DNA of 64,000 nucleotides from Entelurus aequoreus (Eukaryota > Chordata > Actinopteri > Syngnathiformes > Syngnathidae). Where the stretch lies: the NCBI RefSeq assembly GCF_033978785.1, contig NC_084740.1, positions 72,225,379 through 72,289,378 on the forward strand, read 5' to 3'. How positions within the stretch are numbered: position 1 is the first letter of the stretch; every line of letters begins with the position of its first letter. Under the pieces are notes generated by a model. The model was not told the DNA's origin, searched no databases, and saw nothing but the letters and a program-made list of their open reading frames with translations. The position numbers and the translations under genes were made by a program. Of the stretch, positions 21,400 to 33,200 are shown piece after piece.

Positions 21400-24300
21400 A
21401 ATACAAGCTAATTGCAAGTTTCACTCTGGAGTACTTCTATTAACTTCTTTTTTGAACAATGGAACAAACTTGCTACATCATCAAATAGCAGACGGTTAGC
21501 TTGTAGCGCTAACTTCACTAGCTTGTGTGGTTGTGTTAGCGTACTTTTGTTTTGACTGTGAAATGTATCATTACAACCACCAGCTCAACAAATAAGTGGT
21601 AAGTTGCATTTCATCTGCCTTAATTATCTTTTTCTTTTATTTCATCTGGATTGTAGGTTTTGGCATTAAAATGAGCTAAACAGGTAGCTAGCTGCCTTTG
21701 CTGGATGTAGCTTGTTGCTAAATAATATAGCAGTTTCTTAGCAGGAATGCTCTAGTTTAGTTGGTTTGTGTCTATATTACCTTGCCAGCTTTGTTTTTAC
21801 TGTAAAAAAACAACAAGAATATCAATTAGTTTTTTTCTTAGCTGGAATTTTAATTTTTAAAATTGCCAGCTAAATGTAGCCTGTTAGCTTGTTGCTAAAT
21901 AATATAGCAGTTTCTTAGCAGGAATGCTTTAGTTTAGTTTGTTTGTGGCTATATTACCTTGCCAGCTTTGTTTTTACTGCAAAAAACAACAACAATATCA
22001 GTTAGTTGTTGTTTTTTTGCTGGGATTTTTTATTTGTATTTACAACGGAACAATCTCAATAAATTGCCAGCTAAACAGACTCCTCTAGCTTGATGTAGCC
22101 TGTTAGCTTGTTGCTAAATAATATAGCAGTTTCTTAGCAGAAATGCTTTAGTTTAGTATATACAGTATGTGGCTATATTAGTGTGTCAGCTTAATTGTTT
22201 TTACTGAAAAAAGCAACATAATTTTTATTTTTCCCCGCTGTATATATGAAGCGACAATTTACCTGTTAGCTTGTTGCTAATCCCTAAGCAGATAGCAGGT
22301 TCTTATACTTTCTCTTTTCTGACTATATTAGCCTGTCGTTTTTGTTTGACTGTAAAAAACAATATCAGTTTTTGATCTTATATTTTTTTTTACGATGAAA
22401 CAATCTCAATAAATTGCCAGCTATATAGACTCCTCTAGCTTGATGTAGCCTGTTAGCTTGTTGCTAAATAATACAGCAGTTTCTTAGCAGAAATGCTTTA
22501 GTTTAGTATATATGTGGCTATATTAGTGTGTCAGCTTTATTGTTTCAACTGAAAAAAGCAACATACATTTTTTTTCCCTGCTGTATATCTGAAGCGACAA
22601 TTTACCTGTTAGCTTGTTGCTAATCCCTAAGCAGATAGCAGGTTCTTATACTTTATCTTTTCTGACTATATTAGCTTGTCGTTTTTGTTTGACTGTAAAA
22701 AACAATATCAGTTTTTGATCTTATATTTTTTTTTTACGATGAAACAATCTCAATAAATTGCCAGCTATATAGACTCCTCTAGCTTGATGTAGCCTGTTAG
22801 CTTGTTGCTAAATAATATAACAGTTTCTTAGCAGGAAAGCTTTAGTTTAGTTTGTTTGTGGCTATATTACCTTGCCTGCTTAGTTTTTACTGTAAAAAAC
22901 AACAACAATATCAGTTAGTTGTTATTTTTTTTGCTGGGATTTTTATTTTTATTTACAATGGAACAATCTCAATAAATTGCCAGCTAAACAGACTCCTCAA
23001 GCCTGTTAGCTTGTTGCAAAAATATAGCAGTTTCTTAGCAGAAATCCTTTAGTTTAGTATATTTGTGGCTATATTAGTGTGTCAGCTTTATTGTTTTTAC
23101 TGAAAAAAGCAACATCATTTTATTTTTTCCCCGCTGTATATCTGAAGCGACAATTTACCTGTTAGCTTGTTGCTAATCCCTAAGCAGATAGCAGGTTCTT
23201 ATACTTTCTCTTTTCTGACTATATTAGCTTGTCCTTTTTGTTTGACTGTAAAAAACACTATCAGTTAATTTTTTTAATCGTATATTTTCATTTATGATGA
23301 AACAATCTCAATGAATTGACCGCTAAACAGACTACTGTAACTTGATGTAGCCTGTTAGCCTGTTGCTAAACAGATAGCAGTTTCTTAGCAGGAATACTTT
23401 AGCGTTCGTGGCTATATTACCTTGTCATTTTTAATGAAAAAAACCCCAAACAATTACATTTTATTTTTTTACTGGATTTCTGATGCTACAACTTGTCTGT
23501 TAGCTTGTTATCTTTTTGCTAATCCATACACATGTAGCAGGTTTTTAACAGAAATACTTTGTCTTTTCTGTCTATGCTACCTAGTCAGCTTTGTTTTGAC
23601 TGAAAAAAATTAAACCAGTTGGTTATTTTAGATGGATTTTATGTGTTTATTTAATATGAAACAATGTCAATCAGTTGCTGGCTAAACAGACTACTCTAGT
23701 TTGATGTAGCCTGTTAGCTTGTTGCTAAACAGATAGCAATTTCTTAAGAGGAATACTTTAGCGTCCGTGGCTAAATTAGCTTGTCATTTTTTAATGGGAA
23801 AAAAACAACAATGAAATTGCATTCCCCCCCTAGATTTCTGATGCTACAGCTTGTCTGTTAGCTTGTTGCTAATCCCTAATTAGGTAGCAGGTTCTTCACA
23901 GGAATGCTTTATTTTTTTCTGGCTATATTACCTTGTCAGCTTTATTTTGACTGTAAAAACAGTATCAGTTAGTTTCTTTTTTTAACTGCATCTCGCATTT
24001 TACTTACAATGAAACAATCTCAATCAATTGCTGGCTAAACAGACTACTCTAGCTTGTTGTTGCCTGTTAGCTTGTAGAAACAGATAGCAGTTTCTTAGCA
24101 GGAATACTTTAGTGTTTGTGGCTATATTAGCTCGTTAGTTTTTAATGGAAAAACAACAACAACGAAATTTGATTTTTTTTTACTGGATTTCTGATGCTTT
24201 AAATTCTCTGTTAGCTTGTTGCTAATCCCTACACAGGTAGCAGGTTCTTAGCAGAAATACTTTTTTGGTCGCAGGTAGCAGGTTCTTCACAGGAATGCTT

Positions 24301-25395
24301 TATCTTTTCTGTCTATACTACCTTGTCAGCTTTGTTTTGACTGTAAAAAATCATATCAGTTAGTTATGCTATCTGGGTTTTATGTTTTTATTTTCAATAA
24401 AACAATCTCAATCAGTTGCTGGCTAAACAGGCTACCATAGCTTGATGTTGCCTGTTGGCTTTTTGCTAAACAGATAGCAATTTCTTAACAGGAATACTTT
24501 AGTGTCCGTGGCATTTTTTAATGAAAAAACAACAGCAATGAAATTGCATTTTTCCCTCCTAGATTTCTGATGCTCCAACTTGTCTGTTAGCTTGTTAGCT
24601 TGTTGCTAATCCCTAGACAGGTAGCAGGTTCGTCGCAGGAATGCTTTATCTTTTCTGGCTATCTTACCATGTCAGCTTTATTTTGACTGTAAAAAACAGT
24701 ATCAGTTAATTTTTTTTTAGCTGGATCTCGTATTTTACTTATAATGAAATAATCTCAATCAATTGCTGGCTAGACAGACGACTCTAGCTTGATGTAGCCT
24801 GTTAGCTTGTTGCTAAACAGATAGCAGTTTATTAGCAGGAATACTTTAGCGTTCGTGGCTATGTTAGCTTGTTAGTTATTAATGGAAAAAAACAACAATG
24901 AAATTGCATTCCCCCCCCTAGATTTCTGTTAGCTTGTTAGCTTGTTGCTAATCCCTAAGCAGATAGCAGGTTCTTTGCAGGAATGCTTTATATTTTCTGG
25001 CTATATAACCATGTCAGCTTTATTTTGACTGTAAAAAACAGTATCAGTTAGTTTTTTTTAGCTGCTTCTCGTATTTTAGTTACAATGAAACAATCTCAAT
25101 GAATTGCTAACTAAACAGACTCTAGCTTGTTGCTAAACAGATAGCAGTTTCTTAGCTGAAATGCTTTAGCGTATGTAATTTTTTTAATTGGAAAAAAACT
25201 AAGGTGAAATTCGATTTTTTTTCACTGGATTTCTGATGCTAAAACTTGTCAGTTAGCTTGTTAGCTTGTTGCTAATCTCTTCCTAGCAGGAATGCTTTAC
25301 CTTTTCTGGCTAAATTAGCATGTACATTTTACTTCGACGCTAAAAAAAACAACATTAGTGAGTTTTTCTGGCTGCCCTCTTAGCCTGTTAGCTCG
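21400..25395. repeat. ~350-bp dimeric satellite (GTTAGCTTGTTGCTAA)
   Basis: Two half-units of about 175 bp alternate. One contains gctaaataatatagcagttt or gctaaacagatagcagttt. The other contains gctaatccctaagcagatag then caggttctt. The word gtagcctgttagc recurs at 22095, 22445, 22789, 23347 and 23706 (periods about 344-359, with one half-step). Copies grow more divergent toward 25 kb. Non-coding. Confidence 0.9.
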
Positions 25396-25401
25396 TAAAG
25401 T

Positions 25402-25675
25402 TCAAGTTAAAGTACCAATGATTGTCACACACACACTAGGTGTGGCAAAGTTATTCTCTGCATTTGACCCATCACCCTTGATCACCCCCTGGGAGGTGAG
25501 GGGAGCAGTGAGCAGCAGCGGTGGCCACGCCCGGGAATCATTTTTGGTGATTTAACCCCCAATTCCAACCCTTGATGCTGAGTGCCAAGCAGGGAGGTAA
25601 TGGCTCCCATTTTTACAGTCTTTGGTATGACTCTGCCGGGGTTTGAACCCGACTCCAGCTCGGTAGCGTGGTCAG
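25402..25675 (-). mobile_element. tRNA-derived SINE, nearly full
   Basis: On the minus strand a B-box-like gggttcaaaccccgg (25638-25650) is followed by a conserved body that includes ctgcttggcactcagcatc and cctcaccteccaggggg-like sequence. It ends at ctttaacttgaactttac. The A-box side is lost. The copy at 15531-15684 is the same family. Confidence 0.75.
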
Positions 25676-26020
25676 TCCGGTTGTTTATTTGCGTGAGTCG
25701 GCGTGGTCGTCACAGAGCGTTCCATCCCGCTGGGGGACCTTCACACTTGTTGACATATTTGCACCTGTTGCCGACTAGACGGGGAGCGGCGCGCGAGGAC
25801 CAATCACGTTGTCTGGTCTGGCGTGTTGTCGGCCACCGCTGGCGCGCAGGGCAGCGTGGTGGTTAGCGTTGTTGCTGATTGTGCGGAGAGAACTTTTTGT
25901 TGTCCGTGCATGTTTGTGTGTCTTCTGACCTTGCATGTGACACGCTTACATAAGGAGATGATCTGATGTAATGTTGCTGCTATTTTGCTCATCATTTGCC
26001 TGCCTCTTTGTTTATGCCAG

Positions 26021-26022
<2 letters not shown>
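25676..26022. other. Unique GC-richer region
   Basis: Non-repetitive, CpG-containing DNA with one CCAAT word at about 25800. Short open frames on both strands run into the adjacent SINE. No exon boundaries seen. Confidence 0.4.

Positions 26023-26077
<55 letters not shown>
26023..26077. repeat. (TG)n microsatellite
   Basis: About 27 uninterrupted TG dinucleotides. Confidence 0.98.
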
Positions 26078-26079
<2 letters not shown>

Positions 26080-26227
26080 GCATAGCAGCCAGGGGCCACC
26101 CGTGGGTGTTTTTGGTGCACATGTGTGCACACCTGCACTGATGCACACGCTGAGGGAGCAACAGTCAAGAATGAAAACATTTCCCCTTCCTTCTTCTATT
26201 TTTAACACTTCTTTGTGTGTCAATCAC

Positions 26228-26340
26228 ACTTGGCACCCCTTCTAGTCCCCGCCTGGCACCCCTTCTAGTCCCCGCCTACCACACTTGGCACCCCTTCTAG
26301 TCCCCGCCTACCACACTTGGCACCCCTTCTAGTCCACGCA
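26228..26340. repeat. ~34-bp GC-rich tandem repeat
   Basis: Four units containing ggcaccccttctagtccccg; three also carry cacacttggc and one lacks it. Confidence 0.92.
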
Positions 26341-27661
26341 TTCATTCATAATTTTTCCGTTTTTCCATTCATCCGTCTATCAATCTATTTTTTTCATCCA
26401 TTCATTTGAGTATCCATCCATCTGTTCCATCTGTTTTTTCATCCATCCATCCAACAGTCTGTCATTCGCCCCTTGATTATGCATCCATCCATCCATCCAC
26501 CCATCCATCCATCCCTTTTCATTCATTCATACGTTTTACAGGTATTTATCATCCATCCATCATCTGCCAATCTTGTCAACCATGCATGCATCAATCTCTT
26601 TTTCATTCATCCATTCATTAGCACATTCATCCATTTATCTGTTTTTTTCCTCCAGCCGTCTGTCCTCCATCCTTTTGATCGTGCATCCTTCCATCCAACC
26701 CTTTATCATCCATCCATCCGTCATTGGTCTTTTTTCTATTCATTTGCACACCCTTCCATTGATCTGTGTTCCCATACTTTTGGTATGCATCCATCCACCC
26801 GTCATTTCATCCATCCATCCATCCATCCATCCATCCATCCATCCATCCATCCATCCATCCATCCAACCATTGGCTTTATTCCATTGACCATCCATCTCTC
26901 TGTTTAAGTATCTATTCACCTGTTGTTTTCATTCATCCATCCACCCGTTGAACCATTTATTCATACTTTTTCCGTTTTTCCATTCATCCGTCTATCAATC
27001 TATTTTTTTCATCCAACCATCCATCCATCTGTTCCATCTGTTTTTTCATCCATCCATCCAACAGTCTGTCCCTTTGGGAATGCATCATCCAGCCAGCCAG
27101 CCAGCCATCCAGCCATCCATCCATCCATCCATCCATCCATCCATCCATCCATCTATCTAACCATTTGCTTTATTCCAATGACCATCCATCTCTCTGTTTA
27201 AGTATCTATTCCCCTGTTGTTTTCATTCATCCATCCACCCGTTGAACCATTCATTCATAATTTTTCCGTTTTTCCATTCATCCGTCTATCAATCTATTTT
27301 TTTCATCCAACCATCCATCCATCCATCTGTTCCATCTGTTTTTTCATCCATCCATCCAACAGTCTGTCATTCGCCCCTTGATTATGCATCCATCCACCCA
27401 TCCATCCAACCCCTTTCATTCATTCATACGTTTTACAGGTATTTATCATCCATCCATCATCTGCCAATCTTGTCAACCATGCATGCATCAATCTCTTTTT
27501 CATTCATCCATTCATTAGCACATTCATCTGTTTTTTTCCCCCAGCAGTCTGTCCTCCATCCTTTTGATTGTGCATCCTTCCATCCAACCCTTTATCATCC
27601 ATCCATCCGTCATTGGTCTTTTTTTCTATTCATTTGCACATCCTTCCATTGATCTGTGTTC
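26341..27661. repeat. ATCC-rich low complexity with larger duplication
   Basis: Long runs of CATC tetramers. A complex segment beginning tttttccgtttttccattc occurs at about 26348, 26964 and 27262. About 420 bp of it (26342-26771 and 27250-27667) is a near-identical direct repeat. Open frames rich in Ile-His-Pro-Ser are tetramer artefacts. Confidence 0.92.
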
Positions 27662-27667
27662 CCATAC

Positions 27668-28587
27668 AGTGTTTCCCATAAACTGACAAGATACCTGTGG
27701 CGGTGGGGGCGTGGCTATGGGCGTGGTCACCATGACCTCATCGAGTAATTTGCATAATTTACTACAATGATTTGATTTTCTCTAAAAAGGCTCAAAAAAT
27801 TTATACTTACTAATTAATAATAACAGTTTTGTTTTAAACGTCCATCGTTCCATCCATCCATTTTACAATATAATTACAACACTTTATGTACATATTTATA
27901 TACAGATTTGAACAATAAGTTATTCACTGAAATATATTTATTAATTGTAGTTCTTACAAAAAATATATCTTATAAAATATAAAAGCGAAAATGTCTCAAA
28001 GCTCTGCCCCTTTAATTAGTGCATACTAAATAATTTAACTTTAGCCTACTACTACAACCATATTATTTACCAGCAACATAAAGTGAAACAGAGGCAGAGG
28101 TGTCCTGCCACAGTCAGTAACAAATAAACAGAAAACAGTAGTGGTGGTAGATAGACACAGAGCTTCATCAAACATCTGATCCACTGAACAAAGAGCTCCA
28201 AAAATCTTGAACTTTAGACTGCCATCAGTTTTACTCCCTACACTTAACCATGTGTTTCCTACTGCCTACAGACTTTGCACCCTTTGTTATATACACATGT
28301 TGTGTTTCTAATATAAATACATTTAATAAAGTCAAATACAAATAAGGCAACAAGAGAAGTATCCTACACTTCTCTTTTGTAAAGTAAATCTGAACAGCCG
28401 ATATGGGCATCTACATCAACTATATGATTTGCCTGAGAAGCTGGAGGGGACCAAAAAAAAAATAATAATAAAAAAAAAAAATGTTTTAATTTTTAATTTT
28501 TTTAATTTCTTTTTTATTTTTATTTGTGGCGGACGTAATTCTTTCGTGGCGGGCCGCCACAAATAAATGAATGTGTGGGAAACACTG
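27668..28587. mobile_element. hAT-type element (920 bp) with in-window empty site
   Basis: The left end agtgtttcccataaact and right end gtgtgggaaacactg are inverted. The TSD ccatac is visible at 27662-27667 and 28588-28593; an 8-bp version has one mismatch. The duplicated copy at 26765-26785 reads straight through ttcccatacttttggtatgc, which is the empty site. Two more copies of the family lie at 46926-47556 and 47876-48402. Confidence 0.9.
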
Positions 28588-28790
28588 CCATACTTTTGGT
28601 ATGCATCCATCCACCCATAATTTCATCCATCCATCTATTTGCATCGTTAAATCGACCATCCACCTGCCCATGTATCTATTTGACCACCCATTGACCTGTT
28701 ATTTCCATCCATCCATCTATTCACACCCTTTTCCATCCATCTGATAAACTGTCCATCTATTAACACGTCCATTCATTTAAATTCAGCCAA
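28588..28790. repeat. ATCC-rich low complexity, continued
   Basis: Resumes at cttttggtatgcatccatcc exactly where the duplicated copy continues after its empty site, then decays. Confidence 0.85.
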
Positions 28791-29300
28791 GCTGTGATGC
28801 TCAACAAAAAAGATGACTTCATTATCTTCTGGAAGTTATTTGACAAACAACATGCTGATGTGTTTGTCATATAGTGAGCAGGAACTAAACAGCATGTTTA
28901 TTGTGCAGGCCTGTGCTGCACAGGCTCAGTGCAGACATCTGACATATAATCACCTTCCTGTCAATAATTCAAAGCTCTCATCCTCATTCTTCATCGCCCT
29001 TCCTTACATCTCTGGAACATTCACCGGGCCGTCAAGCAAACATCTCCTTTTTGCGAAACATACATGGCCGCCATCCAACGGCGAGCCTCTCCTCTCCTCT
29101 CCTCTTCTCGCAGACGCTGTGCTCCCTTGTCAGTCCGGACTCCGTGCTTGAAACGTGCAGACTGAATGAGCTGTCTGTGCATTTCACTGCAGGGATGAAG
29201 TGATCCTTTCCCCTACAAGGCTCCAACTCACGTTGCTACAAGTGGGTGAAGGAGAGCAAAAGGAAGGCAATTTGCTTGTGGTTGCCGGGTAGATTCAAAG
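28791..29300. other. Unique region, possible conserved element
   Basis: About 500 bp of non-repetitive DNA of normal complexity with a CTCCT run at 29089-29105. A 112-codon plus-strand open frame (28813-29151) shows no recognisable domain. A regulatory element or a decayed exon cannot be told apart by eye. Confidence 0.35.
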
Positions 29301-29703
29301 ATTTTGGAGAATACAAAATTAAACTGACTTGTTCTACTGATAATTGCTGACCAGTGATAAACACACATGTCCAGATTGATTTATTTTTAGGATTTTTATA
29401 CATGTTTTATGTAAATAAAAAAAATGTTTTGGTCAGGTTCAAGACTTGATTGAGAAACATATGAAAATAAGCATTATTTTTTTAAATATATTTAGGCATT
29501 GTTCTTCCCTGTAGCAGATAATATTAACCCATTTCAGGCTCCTATCATAACTGTCATACAAGTGTAAAAAAAGCTAACCAGTGATATTAAAAAATTGTAA
29601 ATATATCATTATTATTGTTCTATCAAAATATATGTTTGAAAGCGATTTTTTCCGAGTAGAAAAATATGAACCAAAATAGTTTAGATTGTTACATAATACA
29701 TCT
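29301..29703. other. AT-rich unique sequence
   Basis: No repeat, gene or transposon end recognised. Confidence 0.4.
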
Positions 29704-29798
29704 GTGTTGGCCCTGCGATGAGGTGGCCCGAATGCAGCTGAGATAGGCTCCAGCACCCCCGCGACACCGAACGGGACAAGTGGTAGAAAATGGATGGA
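29704..29798 (+). mobile_element. LINE/SINE 3' tail fragment
   Basis: The words tgtgttggccctgcgatgag, gctgagataggctccagc and agaaaatggatgga form the 3' end of a very common fish retroelement with an ATGG tail. About 30 bp usually present in the middle are missing here. Confidence 0.7.
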
Positions 29799-29819
29799 CC
29801 TGTATAATTATTACAGTAT

Positions 29820-30220
29820 ACTTAAATATAAATATGGTCAAAATATTTACTATTTTTTACAGTTTTTTTCTAGTGTACAAGTTTTAAAAAAAAGTAACCA
29901 CTGTTACTAGAAAAGAATTCACCAAAACCGTTTAAATTCTTACATAAAATATGTGTACAATTATTATACATAATTATGAATATGGTCAAACTACCGGTAT
30001 ATACATTTTTTACGCCATATTTTATTTGCTCTAGTGTACAAGTGAAATAAAAAATGGTAGCCACTGTAACTAGAAAAATAAACACCAAACCAGTTTCTAT
30101 TATTACTTAAAATTAATGTACAATTATTACAAAATATTTCAAAATATGGTAAAAATATATACTCTTATTACTGTATTGTTAGATTTTATTCTATTTTACA
30201 ATTGAAAGAAAATAAGGCAA
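29820..30220. repeat. Ancestral ~160-bp monomers
   Basis: Divergent units marked by tctagtgtacaa (29869, 30031, variant near 30191), with gaatatggtcaaa and ccactgttactagaaa. Periods are about 160 bp. They lack the MITE found in all later units and look like the starting array. Confidence 0.8.
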
Positions 30221-33200
30221 CCATTGTTATTAGAAACATATGCACCACAACAATTTAGATTAATACCTCTAATACATGTATAATTATTACTACTTCATTT
30301 TGAATATGGTCAAAATATAATTTGAATATTTTACTGCATACATTGAAGCATTTTTTTTCTAGTGTACAAATGGAAAAAAAATAATACAAACCACTAACAA
30401 TAACCAATGTTATTAGAAAAATGTACACAAAATAATTTGAATTATTCCATGTAATACATGTATAATTTTAAACATTTTTCATCTGTGTTTTGAAGCATTC
30501 TTTTTCTAGTGTGCACGTGAAAAAAATAAGGTAACTACTGTTAATAAACACACAGAAAATATGTTCATAATTAGGGATGTCCGATAATATCGGACTGCCG
30601 ATATTATCGGCCGATAAATGCTTTGAAATTTAATATCGGAAATTATCGGTATCGGTTTCAAAAAGTACAATTTATGACTTTTTAAAACACCGTTGTGTAC
30701 ACGGAAGTAGGGAGAAGTACAGAGCGCCAATAAACCTTAAAGGCACTTCTTTTGCGTGCCGGCCCAGTCACATAATATCTACGGCTTTTCACACACACAA
30801 GTGAATGCAAGGCATACTTGGTCAACAGCCATACAGGTCACACAGGGTGGCCGTATAAACAACTTTAACACTGTTACAAATATGCGCCACACTGTGAACC
30901 CACACCAAACAAGAATGACAAACACATTTCGGGAGAACATCCGCACCGTAACACAACATAAACACAACACAACAAATACCCAGAACCCCTTGCAGCACTA
31001 ACTCTTCCGGGACGCTACAATTTACAACCCCCGCATTGTTATTAGAAACATATGCACCACAACAGTTTAGATTAACACATCTAATACATGTATAATTATT
31101 ACTACTTCATTTTGAATATGGTCAAAATATAATTTTAATAATTTACTGCATACATTGAAGCATTTTTTTTCTAGTGTACAAATGGAAAAAAATAATACAA
31201 ACCACTAACAATAACCAATGTTATTAGAAAAATGTAAATAATTTGAATTATTCCATGTAATACATGTATAATTTTAAACATGGTCAACATATTTTGCATC
31301 TGTGTTTCGAAGCATTCTTTTTCTAGTGTGCACGTGAAAAAAATAAGGTAACTACTGTTAATAAACACACAAAAAATATGTTTATAATTCCGATATTATC
31401 GGCTGATAAATCCTTTGAAATTTAATATCGGAAATTATCGGTATCGGTTTCAAAAATTACAATTTATGACTTTTTAAAACGCCGTTGTGTACACGGAAGT
31501 AGGGAGAAGTACAGAGCGCCAATAAACCTTAAAGGCACTTCTTTTGCGTGCCGGCCGAGTTACATAATATCTACGACTTTTCACACACACAAGTAAATGC
31601 AATGCATACTTGGTCAACAGCCATACAGGTCACACAGGGTAGCCGTATAAACAACTTTAACACTGTTACAAATATGCGCCACACTGTGAACCCACACCAA
31701 ACAAGAATGACAAACACATTTCGGGAGAACATCCGCACCGTAACACAACATAAACACAACACAACAAATACCCAGAACCCCTTGCAGCACTAACTCTTCC
31801 GGGACGCTACAATTTACAACCCCCGCATTGTTATTAGAAACATATGCACCACAACATTTTAGATTAACACATCTAATACATGTATAATTATTACTACTTA
31901 ATTTTGAATATGGTCAAAATATAATTTGAACATTTTACTGCATACATTGAAGCATTTTTTTTCTAGTGTACAAATGAAAAAAATTATACAAACCACTAAC
32001 AATAACCAATGTTATTAGAAAAATGTACACAAAACAATTTGAATTATTCCATGTAATACATGTATAATTTTGAACATGGTCAACATATTTTTCATCTGTG
32101 TTTCGAAGCATTCTTTTTCTAGTGTGCACGTGAAAAAAAACAAGGTAACTACTGTTAATAAACACACAAAAAATATGTTTATAATTAGAGATGTCCGATA
32201 ATATCGGCAGTCCGATATTATCGGCCGATAAATGCTTTGAAATTTAATATCGGAAATTATCGGTATCGGTTTCAAAAAGTACAATTTATGACTTTTTAAA
32301 ACGCAGTTGTGTACACGGAAGTAGGGAGAAGTACAGAGCGCCAATAAACCTTAAAGGCACTTCTTTTGCGTGCCGGCCGAGTTACATAATATCTACGACT
32401 TTTCACACACACAAGTAAATGCAATGCATACTTGGTCAACAGCCATACAGGTCACACAGCGTGGCCGTATAAACAACTTTAACACTGTTACAAATATGCG
32501 CCACACTGTGAACCCACACCAAACAAGAATGACAAACACATTTCAGGAGAACATCCGCACCGTAACACAACATAAACACAACACAACAAATACCCAGAAC
32601 CCCTTGCAGCACTAACTCTTCCGGGACGCTACAATTTACACCCCCCGCATTGTTATTAGAAACATATGCACCATAACAATTTAGATTAACACATCTAATA
32701 CATGTATAATTATTACTACTTAATTTTGAATATGGTCAAAATATAATTTGAATATTTTACTGCATACATTGAAGCATTTTTTTTCTAGTGTACAAATGGA
32801 AAAAAAATAATACAAACCACTAACAATAACCAATGTTATTAGAAAAATGTACACAAAATAATTTGAATTATTCCATGTAATACATGTATAATTTTAAACA
32901 TGGTCAACATATTTTTCATCTGTGTTTCGAAGCATTCTTTTTCTAGTGTGCACGTGAAAAAAATAAGGTAACTACTGTTAATAAACACACAAAAAATATG
33001 TTTATAATTCCGATATTATCGGCTGATAAATGCTTTGAAATTTAATATCGGAAATTATCGGTATCGGTTTAAAAAAGTACAATTTATGACTTTTTAAAAC
33101 GCCGTTGTGTACACGGAAGTAGGGAGGAGTACAGAGCGCCAATAAATCTTAAAGGCACTTCTTTTGCGTGCCGGCCCAGTTACATAATATCTACGGCTTT

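Noticed and set aside
25638..25650. tRNA gene
   Set aside because: Only a B-box-like word is present; it is the head of a SINE and no cloverleaf can be drawn.
26406..27652. Ile-His-Pro-Ser-rich proteins of up to 144 residues
   Set aside because: Translation of ATCC tetramers; no start or splice context.
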